From contig NZ_LGUF01000007.1 in assembly GCF_001274725.1 (NCBI RefSeq), positions 1,929,629 through 1,993,628 of the forward strand: a DNA stretch of 64,000 nucleotides, in the 5' to 3' direction. Below the pieces are notes generated by a model. The model ran no database searches. It was not told the DNA's origin and saw only the letters and a program-made list of their open reading frames with translations. Position 1 is the first letter of the stretch, and each line of letters opens with the position of its first letter. Below are positions 1 to 9,100 of this stretch, piece by piece. Both the position numbers and the translations under genes were made by a program. This DNA comes from Sporosarcina globispora (GTDB taxonomy: Bacteria; Bacillota; Bacilli; Bacillales; Cytobacillaceae).

Positions 1-620
1 CGATGGTTCTTGGAGTAGGCACAGCAATTTACCTTGAAGAATATGCAGCCAAGGGACGTATTTCTTCATTTATTAAAACAAATATCTCAAACCTGGCGGG
101 TGTTCCGTCAGTTGTCTTTGGAATACTTGGATTAACTGTTTTTGCAAGAGCATTGGATTTGGGTTCTGTAGTCCTTGCGGGCGGTCTCACTATGGCACTG
201 CTGGTTCTTCCAGTGGTAGTAGTTGCGAGTCAGGAAGCCATTCGTGCAGTACCGCAATTCTTAAGAGAAGCCTCTTACGGAATGGGTGCCACAAAGTGGC
301 AGACCATTAAAAATGTGGTTCTTCCTGCAGCCCTGCCGGGAATTCTTACGGGATTGATTCTTGCACTGTCACGGGCAATAGGTGAAACAGCGCCATTGGT
401 TGTTATCGGTATTCCGGCATTGTTAATTCCTGTTCCAGATGGGATTTTTGATAAATTTACAATTTTGCCGGTTCAGATTTATTACTGGACAATTGACTCT
501 GCCCTTGTCGCGGAATATGCCAACCTGGCAGCTGCAACAATCGTTATATTATTGATTGTATTGTTCGCGATGAACTCAATCGCCATTTTGATCCGCAATA
601 AATTCCAAAAAAGATATTAG
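1..620 (+). CDS. pstA: Phosphate ABC transporter permease PstA (5' partial)
   Basis: This is the C-terminal part of one of the two membrane permeases of the high-affinity phosphate importer PstSCAB. About 205 residues are in the window. They form several hydrophobic helices and include the family EAA loop (EASYGMGATKWQTIKNVVLP), which contacts the ATPase. The reading frame is open to the left edge, so the real start lies outside the window. pstB follows 15 bp downstream, as in the usual pst operon. In Bacillus relatives this operon is induced by PhoP under phosphate limitation; its promoter is not visible here. Confidence 0.93.
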   Translation, partial: MVLGVGTAIYLEEYAAKGRISSFIKTNISNLAGVPSVVFGILGLTVFARALDLGSVVLAGGLTMALLVLPVVVVASQEAIRAVPQFLREASYGMGATKWQTIKNVVLPAALPGILTGLILALSRAIGETAPLVVIGIPALLIPVPDGIFDKFTILPVQIYYWTIDSALVAEYANLAAATIVILLIVLFAMNSIAILIRNKFQKRY

Positions 621-635
621 TCTGGGGGTAATATT

Positions 636-1463
636 ATGCCTGTAATGACAGAAAAAACTAATCCGAATACAAAAATAGCTAACGTTAGCCAAAAAGCAAC
701 AGAGAATAAAAAAGTTGTTTATAATACAAAAGATCTTAACCTTTGGTACGGGGAAGGCCACGCGTTAAAAAATATAAATCTGGCCATTAATGAAAATGAA
801 GTAACGGCCATTATCGGTCCATCCGGCTGCGGTAAGTCCACATATATTAAAACTCTGAACCGCATGGTTGAGCTTGTTCCTTCAGTGAGGATTTCCGGTG
901 AAATCTTATACCGTGAGCGCAATATTCTTGATAAATCATTTAAAGTGGAGGATTTAAGAACAAGTGTAGGCATGGTTTTCCAAAAGCCTAACCCTTTCCC
1001 AAAGTCCATATATGAAAATGTGGCGTATGGACCGAAAATTCACGGAATCCGTGATAAAAAAATCCTGGATGAAATTGTTGAAAAGAGCTTAAGGGGAGCG
1101 GCAATCTGGGACGAAGTAAAAGATCGCCTGAACCAGAATGCTTACGGCTTATCAGGCGGCCAGCAGCAGCGTCTTTGCATTGCGCGCTGCCTTGCAATTG
1201 AACCGGATGTCATTTTAATGGATGAGCCTACTTCTGCGCTTGACCCAATTTCCACCTTAAAGGTAGAGGAGCTTGTGCAGGAGCTTAAGGAAGAATTCAG
1301 CATTATTATCGTTACCCATAATATGCAGCAGGCAGCCCGGATTTCTGATAAAACGGCTTTCTTCTTAAATGGTGAAGTGATCGAGTTTGCCGAAACAGAT
1401 AAGATTTTCTCCACTCCTTCAGATAAGCGGACTGAAGATTATATAACTGGACGATTCGGCTAA
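636..1463 (+). CDS. pstB: Phosphate ABC transporter ATP-binding protein PstB
   Basis: Cytoplasmic ATPase subunit that powers phosphate import through PstC/PstA. At 275 residues it is family length with a slightly extended N-terminus. Walker A (GPSGCGKST) is at about residues 61-69, the ABC signature LSGGQQQR near 171-178, and Walker B with the D-loop ([12 protein letters not shown]) near 192-203. A GGGGG ribosome site lies 7 bp before the ATG. A second in-frame ATG at 645 is possible. Only one pstB is seen, whereas B. subtilis has two tandem copies. Confidence 0.96.
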   Translation: MPVMTEKTNPNTKIANVSQKATENKKVVYNTKDLNLWYGEGHALKNINLAINENEVTAIIGPSGCGKSTYIKTLNRMVELVPSVRISGEILYRERNILDKSFKVEDLRTSVGMVFQKPNPFPKSIYENVAYGPKIHGIRDKKILDEIVEKSLRGAAIWDEVKDRLNQNAYGLSGGQQQRLCIARCLAIEPDVILMDEPTSALDPISTLKVEELVQELKEEFSIIIVTHNMQQAARISDKTAFFLNGEVIEFAETDKIFSTPSDKRTEDYITGRFG

Positions 1464-1527
1464 TCAATTTGACTGGGTTGTATTAACGTTTAAATCATTC
1501 TATTTAGATGAAGGAGGAATTACATTG

Positions 1528-2187
1528 ATGGCAGTAAGAGAAAGGTTTGAATATGATCTGCAGGAGCTTCAAAAGAAACTTGTTGAAATTGGAAATTTTG
1601 CTGTAGAGGCCTTGCATAGATCAGTTGAAGCGCTTGAAACGCAAAATATAGAATTAGCACTTGAAATTATTGATGATGATAATCAGGCTGATATTTTATA
1701 TGAGGAAATTAATGATTTAGCCATTCTATTAATTGCCAAACAGCAGCCTGTAGCGATTGACCTCCGCCGCATCATTGTGGCTATTAAAATTGCAACAGAT
1801 ATTGAACGAATTGCAGACTTTGGAGTAAATATTGCGAAGTCTACAATTCGGATCGGGTCAGAACCTCTTATTAAGCCGATTGAACATATAAAAGAAATGT
1901 ATGAAATTTCCACTGAGATGCTTCGGCTTTCTTTGGAAGCTTTCACTGAAGAAGACATTACAAAGGCAAAAAAAGTTGCTGATATGGATGATCAGGTAGA
2001 TGACCTATATGGTGAAACAATTAAAGAACTGCTGCAAATCAATCTGCAAAAACCGGAATATCTTCCCCAGATCACCCAGCTGTCTTTTATTTGCCGATAT
2101 TTAGAAAGAGCAGCTGACCATGTTACCAATATTTCTGAACATATTTTCTACTTGGTTAAAGGGCGCCAATATGATCTTAATAATTAA
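1528..2187 (+). CDS. phoU: Phosphate signalling regulator PhoU
   Basis: PhoU modulates Pst transport and phosphate signalling. The 219-residue protein is an all-helical tandem of two PhoU repeats with acidic metal-binding patches: one near residues 50-60 (IIDDDNQADILYEE) and its counterpart KVADMDDQVDDLYGE near 151-165. The AAGGAGGAAT site at 1511-1520 fits either the ATG at 1528 or a TTG one codon upstream at 1525; the ATG is preferred. It is the last gene of the pst operon and is followed by a strong bidirectional terminator. Confidence 0.94.
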   Translation: MAVRERFEYDLQELQKKLVEIGNFAVEALHRSVEALETQNIELALEIIDDDNQADILYEEINDLAILLIAKQQPVAIDLRRIIVAIKIATDIERIADFGVNIAKSTIRIGSEPLIKPIEHIKEMYEISTEMLRLSLEAFTEEDITKAKKVADMDDQVDDLYGETIKELLQINLQKPEYLPQITQLSFICRYLERAADHVTNISEHIFYLVKGRQYDLNN

Positions 2188-2225
2188 CAAAAAGCTAAAA
2201 GGATTTTTCCTTTTAGCTTTTTGTT
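2186..2225. terminator. Bidirectional terminator between phoU and the yqzC-like gene
   Basis: An 18-bp perfect inverted repeat with arms at 2186-2203 and 2208-2225 and a 4-nt loop. A-runs and T-runs at its two ends let it stop transcription from both convergent genes. It overlaps the last codons of the minus-strand gene. Confidence 0.9.
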
Positions 2226-2692
2226 ATGATTTTTGCAATGTCTTTATAGCTCATCTTATTGGTCAATTCGAACGTTCCCAGCTGTATTTTTTTGCTGTAC
2301 CTATATTCCTCCAGATAGTTGCCGAAGTCAGCTGCCTGATCGATTATTTTTACCTTTTCAAGCTGTGCTGCAATTTCCCCGGGTGTCATGCCGCTCTCAA
2401 TTGTAAGCTGATAAACTTCCGATGAGGCTTCTTCAGTCTCTTCTTCAGCAGGTTCTTCTTTTTCTTCCTTATTCTCATTTGCTGGATCTTCGGGTTTAGT
2501 CTGCTGCAATAAAGTATATTCTTCGTCTGTTAATACAATATAGCCGTTTGCCTGCAGATATTCTTTCGCACTGTTTTCATCTATTTTTCTATTCTCAGGC
2601 TGTTCCGGTTTATTGGAAAAATAGGCTGTGGCAAAGGCTATGACAGCAATCAGGATGCCGAATGCAAATGCCCGGGTATTTCTTTTATTCAT
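2213..2692 (-). CDS. yqzC: Membrane-anchored MltG/YceG-like protein lacking the catalytic domain (YqzC-like)
   Basis: A 159-residue protein with one N-terminal membrane helix (about residues 9-27), a long acidic Glu-rich linker near 70-90, and a C-terminal segment with GMTPGEIAAQLEKVKII and GTFELTNKMSYKDIAKII. These resemble the LysM-like part of endolytic transglycosylase MltG. The catalytic YceG domain is absent, so a lytic activity is not expected. It may bind peptidoglycan, which is inference. The start at 2692 is chosen because AGAGG is well spaced from it; an ATG at 2698 is too close. It overlaps the upstream yqzD-like gene by a few bases, and the position next to pst matches B. subtilis yqzC. 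Confidence 0.75.
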   Translation of the reverse strand: MNKRNTRAFAFGILIAVIAFATAYFSNKPEQPENRKIDENSAKEYLQANGYIVLTDEEYTLLQQTKPEDPANENKEEKEEPAEEETEEASSEVYQLTIESGMTPGEIAAQLEKVKIIDQAADFGNYLEEYRYSKKIQLGTFELTNKMSYKDIAKIITKS

Positions 2693-3077
2693 ATCCATGA
2701 CCTCTGAATTTCATTTCCGTTTGAATGGCTTTGACTTCATCAGGAGAGAGAGAGGATTGTCTGGCAATTTGCTCATCTGACAATCCTTGCCAGGAAAGAA
2801 GCATTACCTGATTTTTTATGATTTCATGAACTTCCCTTTTCTCTGCTGAATGAGAAGAGGGTTCTGCAGGGGCCCGCTGTAAAAAGGATTCGTCAGACAC
2901 CAGCAGCTCTTCTTCCAGCACTTTTAATTTCTTTTTAATATGATACATTTCCTGAATTTGCTGCATGGACATTTGGTCCATTTCTTCACGCAGCTCTTTA
3001 TAAGGATCTTTTAAGAACACTGAAAGAATAAATAGTCCGAGAGATAAGATCAATAATGACAGCATGATTAATTCCAA
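2685..3077 (-). CDS. yqzD: Small membrane protein YqzD-like
   Basis: A 130-residue protein with an N-terminal membrane helix (about residues 3-21), a predicted coiled-coil stretch (YKELREEMDQMSMQQIQEMY), and a C-terminal segment resembling a helix-turn-helix (GLSDEQIARQSSLSPDEVKA). No enzymatic motif is visible. The likely start is TTG at 3077, which sits 7 bp after GAGGTG; the first in-frame ATG is too far away. It is co-transcribed with the MltG-like gene. By order it matches B. subtilis yqzD; its function is unknown. Confidence 0.72.
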   Translation of the reverse strand: MELIMLSLLILSLGLFILSVFLKDPYKELREEMDQMSMQQIQEMYHIKKKLKVLEEELLVSDESFLQRAPAEPSSHSAEKREVHEIIKNQVMLLSWQGLSDEQIARQSSLSPDEVKAIQTEMKFRGHGYE

Positions 3078-3402
3078 AAAAATTCACCTCAAATTCATTG
3101 AACAGAAATATTTTACCATCAAAATTGACAAATTTCGATGTGCAATCCATTAACAGGTGAAAATTAAAGATTCTTGTCGCTGAAGCTCTGTCGAAAAAAC
3201 ATTTCACCATTCTTTTTAAATTATTTTCCTAAATATATTCAAGATGGCTTGTACATCCGCAAGAAGCGACAATTTCCGTTCATTGTAGGCTGTCAATAAC
3301 AGTGATAACATTGAGTTATATAAAAAGTCATAAAATTTTGTTTTTTGTCCTATAGATTCCTTTTCCAGTTTGTTTAGAAAATTAATACAAGAGGTGCCGG
3401 AA
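3078..3402. other. Divergent intergenic region without a recognised gene
   Basis: AT-rich spacer between two divergent genes, so it must carry promoters for both, but no convincing -35/-10 pair stands out. A perfect 8-nt inverted repeat, TTGTCGCT at 3174-3181 and AGCGACAA at 3265-3272, may be chance. Confidence 0.5.
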
Positions 3403-4038
3403 ATGATCGATGAAATTATTAAGCTGCGCCGCAGGGGGCTTTCATTTCGTAGAATTGCCAGTGAGCTTGATACAACAGTAGGAAAGGTACAATACCAATG
3501 GACCAAGCTTATCCAAAATAAGGCCAAACGTGATAGCGAGGATCTGTCTGCGAATAAGATGCAGGTTAAAGAAAATGCGGTTAAACAAACGAAAGATCAA
3601 TTGATAATAACACGCTTATCAGCTGATAAGATAAAAGTGGCATGGAAATTATCCATTCATAAAGAGAAAATGGCTTCAATTTATTTTGATGAGCCTGCCT
3701 CTTCCTGGAGAAAAGCTTTAAGAATCTATGATGTTACAGGGGTTATTTTTGACGGGGCCAATGCAGAATGTGATCATGAAGTGATTTTGTCCGATCAATC
3801 TGAATGGATTTTCAAAGGTCTTAAACTTGGTAACGTGTACTGTATTGAACTGGGCATAAAAATGGCAGAAATCCGTTTCTTCCCGCTGCTCCGCTCAGAG
3901 GCTGTGCATACTTCTGAAGAAGTGCTTTATCATTTAGCCCGAATGGCCGAAGAAGAGAGTCAGCCTGCTAAATGGACTGAGAAAGTGAGTACATACACTT
4001 ACTATGAACCAATGGATGAAGGAGAAGGAAAAGTATGA
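3403..4038 (+). CDS. DUF4912 domain protein
   Basis: A 211-residue protein. The N-terminus holds a short helix-turn-helix-like region (LRRRGLSFRRIASELDTTVGKV). A DUF4912 domain follows, with the features WKLS, SSWRKALRIYDVTG and VYCIELGI. DUF4912 proteins are often next to glycosyltransferases and resemble carbohydrate-binding folds; the molecular role is not known. The start at ATG 3403 has AGAGGTG 6 bp upstream; a TTG at 3370 would add 11 residues without a ribosome site. The stop overlaps the next glycosyltransferase by 4 bp, indicating coupled translation. Confidence 0.78.
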   Translation: MIDEIIKLRRRGLSFRRIASELDTTVGKVQYQWTKLIQNKAKRDSEDLSANKMQVKENAVKQTKDQLIITRLSADKIKVAWKLSIHKEKMASIYFDEPASSWRKALRIYDVTGVIFDGANAECDHEVILSDQSEWIFKGLKLGNVYCIELGIKMAEIRFFPLLRSEAVHTSEEVLYHLARMAEEESQPAKWTEKVSTYTYYEPMDEGEGKV

Positions 4039-5270
4039 GGGAACAGATAACTGCTGAACCAAATAAAATTATCTGCAATGCAGACAGACCTAAAATCCTT
4101 CTTCTTACGTGGGAGTATCCTCCCCATGTGGTCGGCGGCTTATCAAGGCATGTGCATGGCCTTGCAGGAGGATTGAAGCAGGAGTATGAGGTTCATATTC
4201 TGACTGCTAATCCCGGTAATCTTCCTAGCTTTGAAGGTAAGGACGGTATTTATATACACCGTGTTAAGCCCCTTAATGAAAAAGATCCTAACTTTTTGCA
4301 TTGGATTTTGGGTTTGAATTTGGCGATGGAGCAAAAAGCAAGTGAACTGTCATCCTTCCTCCATTTCGAACTTGTCCATGCACATGACTGGCTTGTAGGA
4401 CCATGCGGAATGTCCTTAAAAGAGAGCTTGCAGCGTCCATTAGTTACGACCATACACGCAACAGAATATGGAAGAAATAATGGGATTTACACAGAGCTGC
4501 AGAAGATTATCCATAGAAAAGAAGAGCAGCTGATCCTTAGATCAGATCACGTTATTGTCTGCAGTGAATATATGAAAGAAGAATTAATGCAGCAATTTGC
4601 TATCGGCAGCGAAAAAATGTCTGTTATCGCAAACGGAATCAGTAAAGAAACACTGCTTGACGATCCTGACAGTTTATTGGAGGGGCTTCCGGCAAGGAAC
4701 AGCGGCAGGCTGATATTCTCCATTGGACGAATGGTAAGGGAAAAAGGGTTTGAGACCCTGATCGAAGCAGCATCCATGTTAAAAGAAAAGTTTCCGGATA
4801 CCTATTTCGTCATTGCCGGGAAAGGTCCTATGCTTGAAGAATACAGAAAAAGAGCGAAAGAACTAAAAGTGGATGATGTAATTCATTTTCCGGGGTTTAT
4901 TAATGATATGCAGAGACTGGCTCTCTTTCAAAAGTGCGAATTTGCTGTGTTTCCGAGCTACTATGAGCCCTTTGGCATTGTTGCACTCGAAGCCATGATT
5001 GCAGGAAAGCCGGCCATAGTATCTAATACTGGCGGTTTAAAGGGAATCGTTAAGCATGGATATTCCGGGCTGTTCATGACTCCGGGTGATCCTGACTGCT
5101 TCGCAGAGCAGGCTTCCGCTCTCCTTGAAGATCCTAAAGCAGCCGATACAATTGGCAGACAAGGTCAAAAGGTCGCAGAAAGCCTATTCAGCTGGGGGCG
5201 CATTGCGGAGGAAACCAAAAGGGTATTTGAAGAGACTCTAATCAGCCAGAAGCTCGAAGACCTTGTATGA
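4035..5270 (+). CDS. GT4-family glycosyltransferase
   Basis: A 411-residue retaining GT-B glycosyltransferase of CAZy family GT4. The N-terminal acceptor domain begins LLLTWEYPPHVVGGLSRH, typical of glycogen-synthase-like and mannosyltransferase-like GT4 enzymes. The C-terminal donor domain has SIGRMVREKGFETLIEA, VIAGKGP and the E-x7-E motif in YEPFGIVALEAMIAGKPAI. Donor and acceptor sugars cannot be told from sequence. It is translationally coupled to the DUF4912 gene and followed by an unknown gene, perhaps a small polysaccharide operon. It lies where B. subtilis has yqgM. Confidence 0.88.
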   Translation: MREQITAEPNKIICNADRPKILLLTWEYPPHVVGGLSRHVHGLAGGLKQEYEVHILTANPGNLPSFEGKDGIYIHRVKPLNEKDPNFLHWILGLNLAMEQKASELSSFLHFELVHAHDWLVGPCGMSLKESLQRPLVTTIHATEYGRNNGIYTELQKIIHRKEEQLILRSDHVIVCSEYMKEELMQQFAIGSEKMSVIANGISKETLLDDPDSLLEGLPARNSGRLIFSIGRMVREKGFETLIEAASMLKEKFPDTYFVIAGKGPMLEEYRKRAKELKVDDVIHFPGFINDMQRLALFQKCEFAVFPSYYEPFGIVALEAMIAGKPAIVSNTGGLKGIVKHGYSGLFMTPGDPDCFAEQASALLEDPKAADTIGRQGQKVAESLFSWGRIAEETKRVFEETLISQKLEDLV

Positions 5271-5336
5271 TTTTTACATAGTCCTCCTTCCATTGTGAAT
5301 GACGTTAAAAAATACAATAGAAAAAGGTGCATGAAG

Positions 5337-5951
5337 ATGAATACATTAAATTGGATTCAATCTGATGTTTATGAAGAAATGGAGAAAGCGCCGATTGGGA
5401 AATTGAAAATGATCCTGGGATTATGGATAGACGGAAAAACTTACTGGATGGAAAATAGAAGTAAAGAAGTATTTCCTGAAGAAAATATTTCTGTTCAAAT
5501 AAAGAAGGAAAGTATTCACTCTAAAGTTTCTTATTTTAGAAGCTATATCACCAACCATGCGGACAAGCCCAGAACGGTTAAGCTTTTATTGCAGCACAGA
5601 CATGAATATTCTTGCCGTGAACATTTCTCGTTCATTTCTCCCGCAGAAAATGTCATCTTTCATATGGCTGATTCCAAGCTGTTTTTAGTAAATGGCCAGC
5701 TAAATGGCAAAAAAATGGAAGAATGCACGATTCAGCCTTACTGGAACATTTACAGTGACCAAATATGGACTTGCAGAAAGAAAGGTATACTAAAATACCA
5801 CCCTATGGCGAAAGGAAATGCAACAAGTGTCTTCTCGCTTGACGCAGTATTTGATGGCAGAGGGACCATAGAAGGAGAATCATGGATTGTAAGAGGGGAC
5901 AGCAAATCAGAAATCCTTCAGTATAACAGCCTGCTTATAGGCAATGTTTGA
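5337..5951 (+). CDS. Protein of unknown function downstream of the GT4 glycosyltransferase
   Basis: I do not recognise this 204-residue protein. It is soluble, with no signal peptide or membrane helix. It alternates short beta-like segments (VSYFRSYITNHADKP, VKLLLQHRHEY, NVIFHMADSKLFLVNGQLNG) and looks like a beta-sandwich. The start at ATG 5337 is 7 bp after AAGGTG; a GTG at 5295 and an ATG at 5331 fit less well. It lies 66 bp after the glycosyltransferase on the same strand and may belong to that operon, perhaps in a sugar-related role (inference). Confidence 0.65.
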   Translation: MNTLNWIQSDVYEEMEKAPIGKLKMILGLWIDGKTYWMENRSKEVFPEENISVQIKKESIHSKVSYFRSYITNHADKPRTVKLLLQHRHEYSCREHFSFISPAENVIFHMADSKLFLVNGQLNGKKMEECTIQPYWNIYSDQIWTCRKKGILKYHPMAKGNATSVFSLDAVFDGRGTIEGESWIVRGDSKSEILQYNSLLIGNV

Positions 5952-6054
5952 GAGTATACTTTTAAAAAACGTACTAGCATTTCGATTTAAAAAATGATAT
6001 TATAGAAAAGTCGTATGAACGAACTAGTTTGAACATAGTTTGGAGGGAAATTAC

Positions 6055-6204
6055 ATGCGTGTAAACATTACGTTAGCTTGCACAGAATGTGGAGATCGTA
6101 ACTATATTTCTAAAAAAAATAAACGAAATAATCCAGATCGTCTTGAGCTTAAAAAATATTGCCCAAGAGATAAGCGTTCGACTGCACATCGTGAAACAAA
6201 ATAA
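6055..6204 (+). CDS. rpmG: 50S ribosomal protein L33
   Basis: A 49-residue ribosomal protein of the large subunit with the L33 signature ([20 protein letters not shown]). The first Cys pair CTEC is present, but the second site reads KYCPRDK, so only three of the four zinc-ribbon cysteines remain. This matches my recollection of the RpmGA type of Bacillus. The start is fixed by TGGAGGG about 8 bp upstream. It is monocistronic, with its own terminator. Confidence 0.93.
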   Translation: MRVNITLACTECGDRNYISKKNKRNNPDRLELKKYCPRDKRSTAHRETK

Positions 6205-6233
6205 GTGGTAGGATCATTCCTACTGCTTTTTTT
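6205..6233 (+). terminator. Rho-independent terminator after rpmG
   Basis: A 9-bp stem including GU pairs (GTGGTAGGA with TCCTACTGC) starting at the end of rpmG, followed directly by a run of seven T. Confidence 0.75.
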
Positions 6234-6322
6234 GTTGACTTTTTTTATGGGTATACTTTCCTTTATTGGTTAAATTATTGAGGGACGCAGCAGATGAAAT
6301 CTTTTTTGGGGAGGTTTTGAAT

Positions 6323-6889
6323 ATGGATAAAAAAGCACTTCGAAAGGAAATGCTCGATAAACTTAAGGAATTAAGCAAGCCCGAATATGAACAGCGTTCA
6401 TATGAAATTGCCCGCAGTCTATATAGCAGTCCTTTATGGAGCCAGGCCAGTACAATAGGAATAACAGTTTCAAAACCGCCTGAGGCTGATACGTGGCAGA
6501 TTATCAGAAAAGCTTGGGAAGAAGGAAAAAGGGTTGCTGTTCCAAAGTGCATTCCCCAATCAAAACAATTGGTGTTCCGTGAACTGAATAGCTTCATGGA
6601 ATTGGAATCTGTCTTCTATGGGTTATGGGAGCCAAATCCAGACAAAACGGATGAAGTTCACAGGGAGGAAATCGAAACTTTAATCGTTCCGGGACTGGCA
6701 TATTTGAAAAGCGGCTTTCGCCTCGGGTTTGGGGGAGGCTATTATGATCGTTTTCTCGAACATTATAAAGGAAGAACTGTTTCACTGGCGTTTGAACTGC
6801 AGCTAATAAACGGCATTCCAGTGGAAGACCATGACAAGCCGGTGGAAATGATCATTACGGATCAGCAGATGTGGGCCTCCTATGCTTGA
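6323..6889 (+). CDS. yqgN: 5-formyltetrahydrofolate cyclo-ligase
   Basis: Converts 5-formyl-THF to 5,10-methenyl-THF using ATP, in folate salvage. The 188-residue protein shows the family landmarks: the basic N-terminal helix KKALRKEMLDKL, and LIVPGLAYLKSGFRLGFGGGYYDRFL, with the glycine-rich nucleotide and substrate loop and the YYDR motif near the C-terminus. The start at ATG 6323 has GGGGAGG about 9 bp before it; upstream in-frame starts lack a site. It overlaps the next gene by 8 bp. Confidence 0.92.
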   Translation: MDKKALRKEMLDKLKELSKPEYEQRSYEIARSLYSSPLWSQASTIGITVSKPPEADTWQIIRKAWEEGKRVAVPKCIPQSKQLVFRELNSFMELESVFYGLWEPNPDKTDEVHREEIETLIVPGLAYLKSGFRLGFGGGYYDRFLEHYKGRTVSLAFELQLINGIPVEDHDKPVEMIITDQQMWASYA

Positions 6890-7670
6890 ACCGCTGTTTA
6901 TTTCAATCTTTATACTCTTTACAGCGGCAGCCGGTTATTATTTTCGATTGCTGACCTTGTCAGGCAGTATAGCTGCATTCATAATCGGTGCGGCAACAGG
7001 CTGGGGGTTTGGATTATATGGCCTGCTTGTGCTTGGTTTCTTTTTTGCAAGTTCAAGCATCTGGTCAAAATTTAAAGGACATAAGAAAGAGATTTTCGAG
7101 AAAAAACACGCAAAAGGGTCAAGAAGGGACTGGCAGCAGGTTGCAGCAAACGGAGGTACAGCCGCTATTGCCAGTATATTAAATCTTCTAATGCCATCAC
7201 CTGTCTGGCTGATGGCATTTTTGATTAGCTTAGCAGCAGCAAATTCAGATACATGGGCATCAGAAATTGGCTCTTTAAACAAAAAACCTCCCTTGTCATT
7301 AAGGACATGGAAACCGATTGAGACAGGAACATCAGGCGCAGTGAGCCTGTTGGGGACATTTGCAGCCATAGCAGGCTCATTTGCAATTGCACTGCTATCA
7401 CTCATGCTGTTCAGCGTTTCTTTTTATGAGGCTTTGCTGATTGGGATCTTTGGTTTTGCAGGGAATCTGATTGATTCCATACTGGGGGCTTTTTTTCAAG
7501 CTGAGTACAAGTGCCTGGTTTGCAGTGCGAACGTGGAAAAAACGGAACATTGCGGGCAGCCGGCTTCTTTGATAAAAGGCAGGCGTTTTGCAGATAATGA
7601 CTTTGTTAATTTTTTCTCAGGTTTAGCTTCTGCCTTGTTGGGAATGTTTATATATATTATATGTATATAA
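6882..7670 (+). CDS. DUF92 family integral membrane protein
   Basis: A 262-residue protein with about six hydrophobic helices and the conserved DUF92 signature AAANSDTWASEIG, followed by KPIETGTSGAVSLLGT. DUF92 includes plant VTE6, a phytyl-phosphate kinase, so a membrane isoprenoid-phosphate kinase activity is plausible but not shown here. The region KCLVCSANVEKTEHCG contains a short Cys pair in a loop. Translation is coupled to the folate enzyme by an ATG overlapping its stop region. ldh follows 48 bp later. Confidence 0.85.
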   Translation: MLEPLFISIFILFTAAAGYYFRLLTLSGSIAAFIIGAATGWGFGLYGLLVLGFFFASSSIWSKFKGHKKEIFEKKHAKGSRRDWQQVAANGGTAAIASILNLLMPSPVWLMAFLISLAAANSDTWASEIGSLNKKPPLSLRTWKPIETGTSGAVSLLGTFAAIAGSFAIALLSLMLFSVSFYEALLIGIFGFAGNLIDSILGAFFQAEYKCLVCSANVEKTEHCGQPASLIKGRRFADNDFVNFFSGLASALLGMFIYIICI

Positions 7671-8669
<999 letters not shown>

Positions 8670-8762
8670 TCATGCTGCATTAGGGAACGAAATTTATTTT
8701 GGTCTAAGGCATGGATAAAAATACTTTCCTCTTCTCACAATAAGGAAGAGGAGGGATTTTAA

Positions 8763-8963
8763 ATGTCTCGATTACTATCTATATTTATGATTGGGCTTGG
8801 CACTTATTTTGCCTATCATAACCGCTATCGATTGATTAATGTCATTTTTGGCAATGTATTTTTGCGGAAGCTATTAGTCACTTCAGTTATGAGTTTTCCG
8901 CTTGTCCGCGACAGGATGATGAGCTCTGTTTTCTCTTCCGGGCCATCGGAAGGGCGGCAATAA
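8763..8963 (+). CDS. yqgO: Small protein YqgO-like
   Basis: A 66-residue protein with a hydrophobic N-terminus (LLSIFMIGLGTYFAYHN) followed by a basic, amphipathic region. No domain is recognised. Position between the folate enzyme and gluP matches B. subtilis yqgO, so the name is given by synteny and size. Its ribosome site GAAGAGGAGG is partly hidden in a hairpin with the upstream CCTCTTC (8728-8734 pairing with 8745-8751). A terminator follows. Confidence 0.6.
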   Translation: MSRLLSIFMIGLGTYFAYHNRYRLINVIFGNVFLRKLLVTSVMSFPLVRDRMMSSVFSSGPSEGRQ

Positions 8964-8970
8964 GGGAGTA

Positions 8971-8996
8971 AAAAGACCGTAATAGGTCTTTTTATT
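8971..8996 (+). terminator. Terminator after yqgO
   Basis: 8-bp stem AAAAGACC / GGTCTTTT (8971-8978 and 8985-8992) with a 6-nt loop and a T-rich tail. Confidence 0.8.
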
Positions 8997-9024
8997 TTGG
9001 ATGCGATTTTTAGGAGCTTTTTCT

Positions 9025-9054
9025 TTTACAAAAGGATTCTTTTTTGCCTATAGT
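9025..9054 (+). promoter_or_regulatory. Candidate sigma-A promoter for gluP
   Basis: TTTACA at 9025-9030 and TATAGT at 9049-9054, separated by 18 bp, 46 bp before the gluP start. Confidence 0.45.
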
Positions 9055-9100
9055 AAAATAAAGTGTTTTAATCACTGCATCAAAGAGAGTGGGGGAAGAA

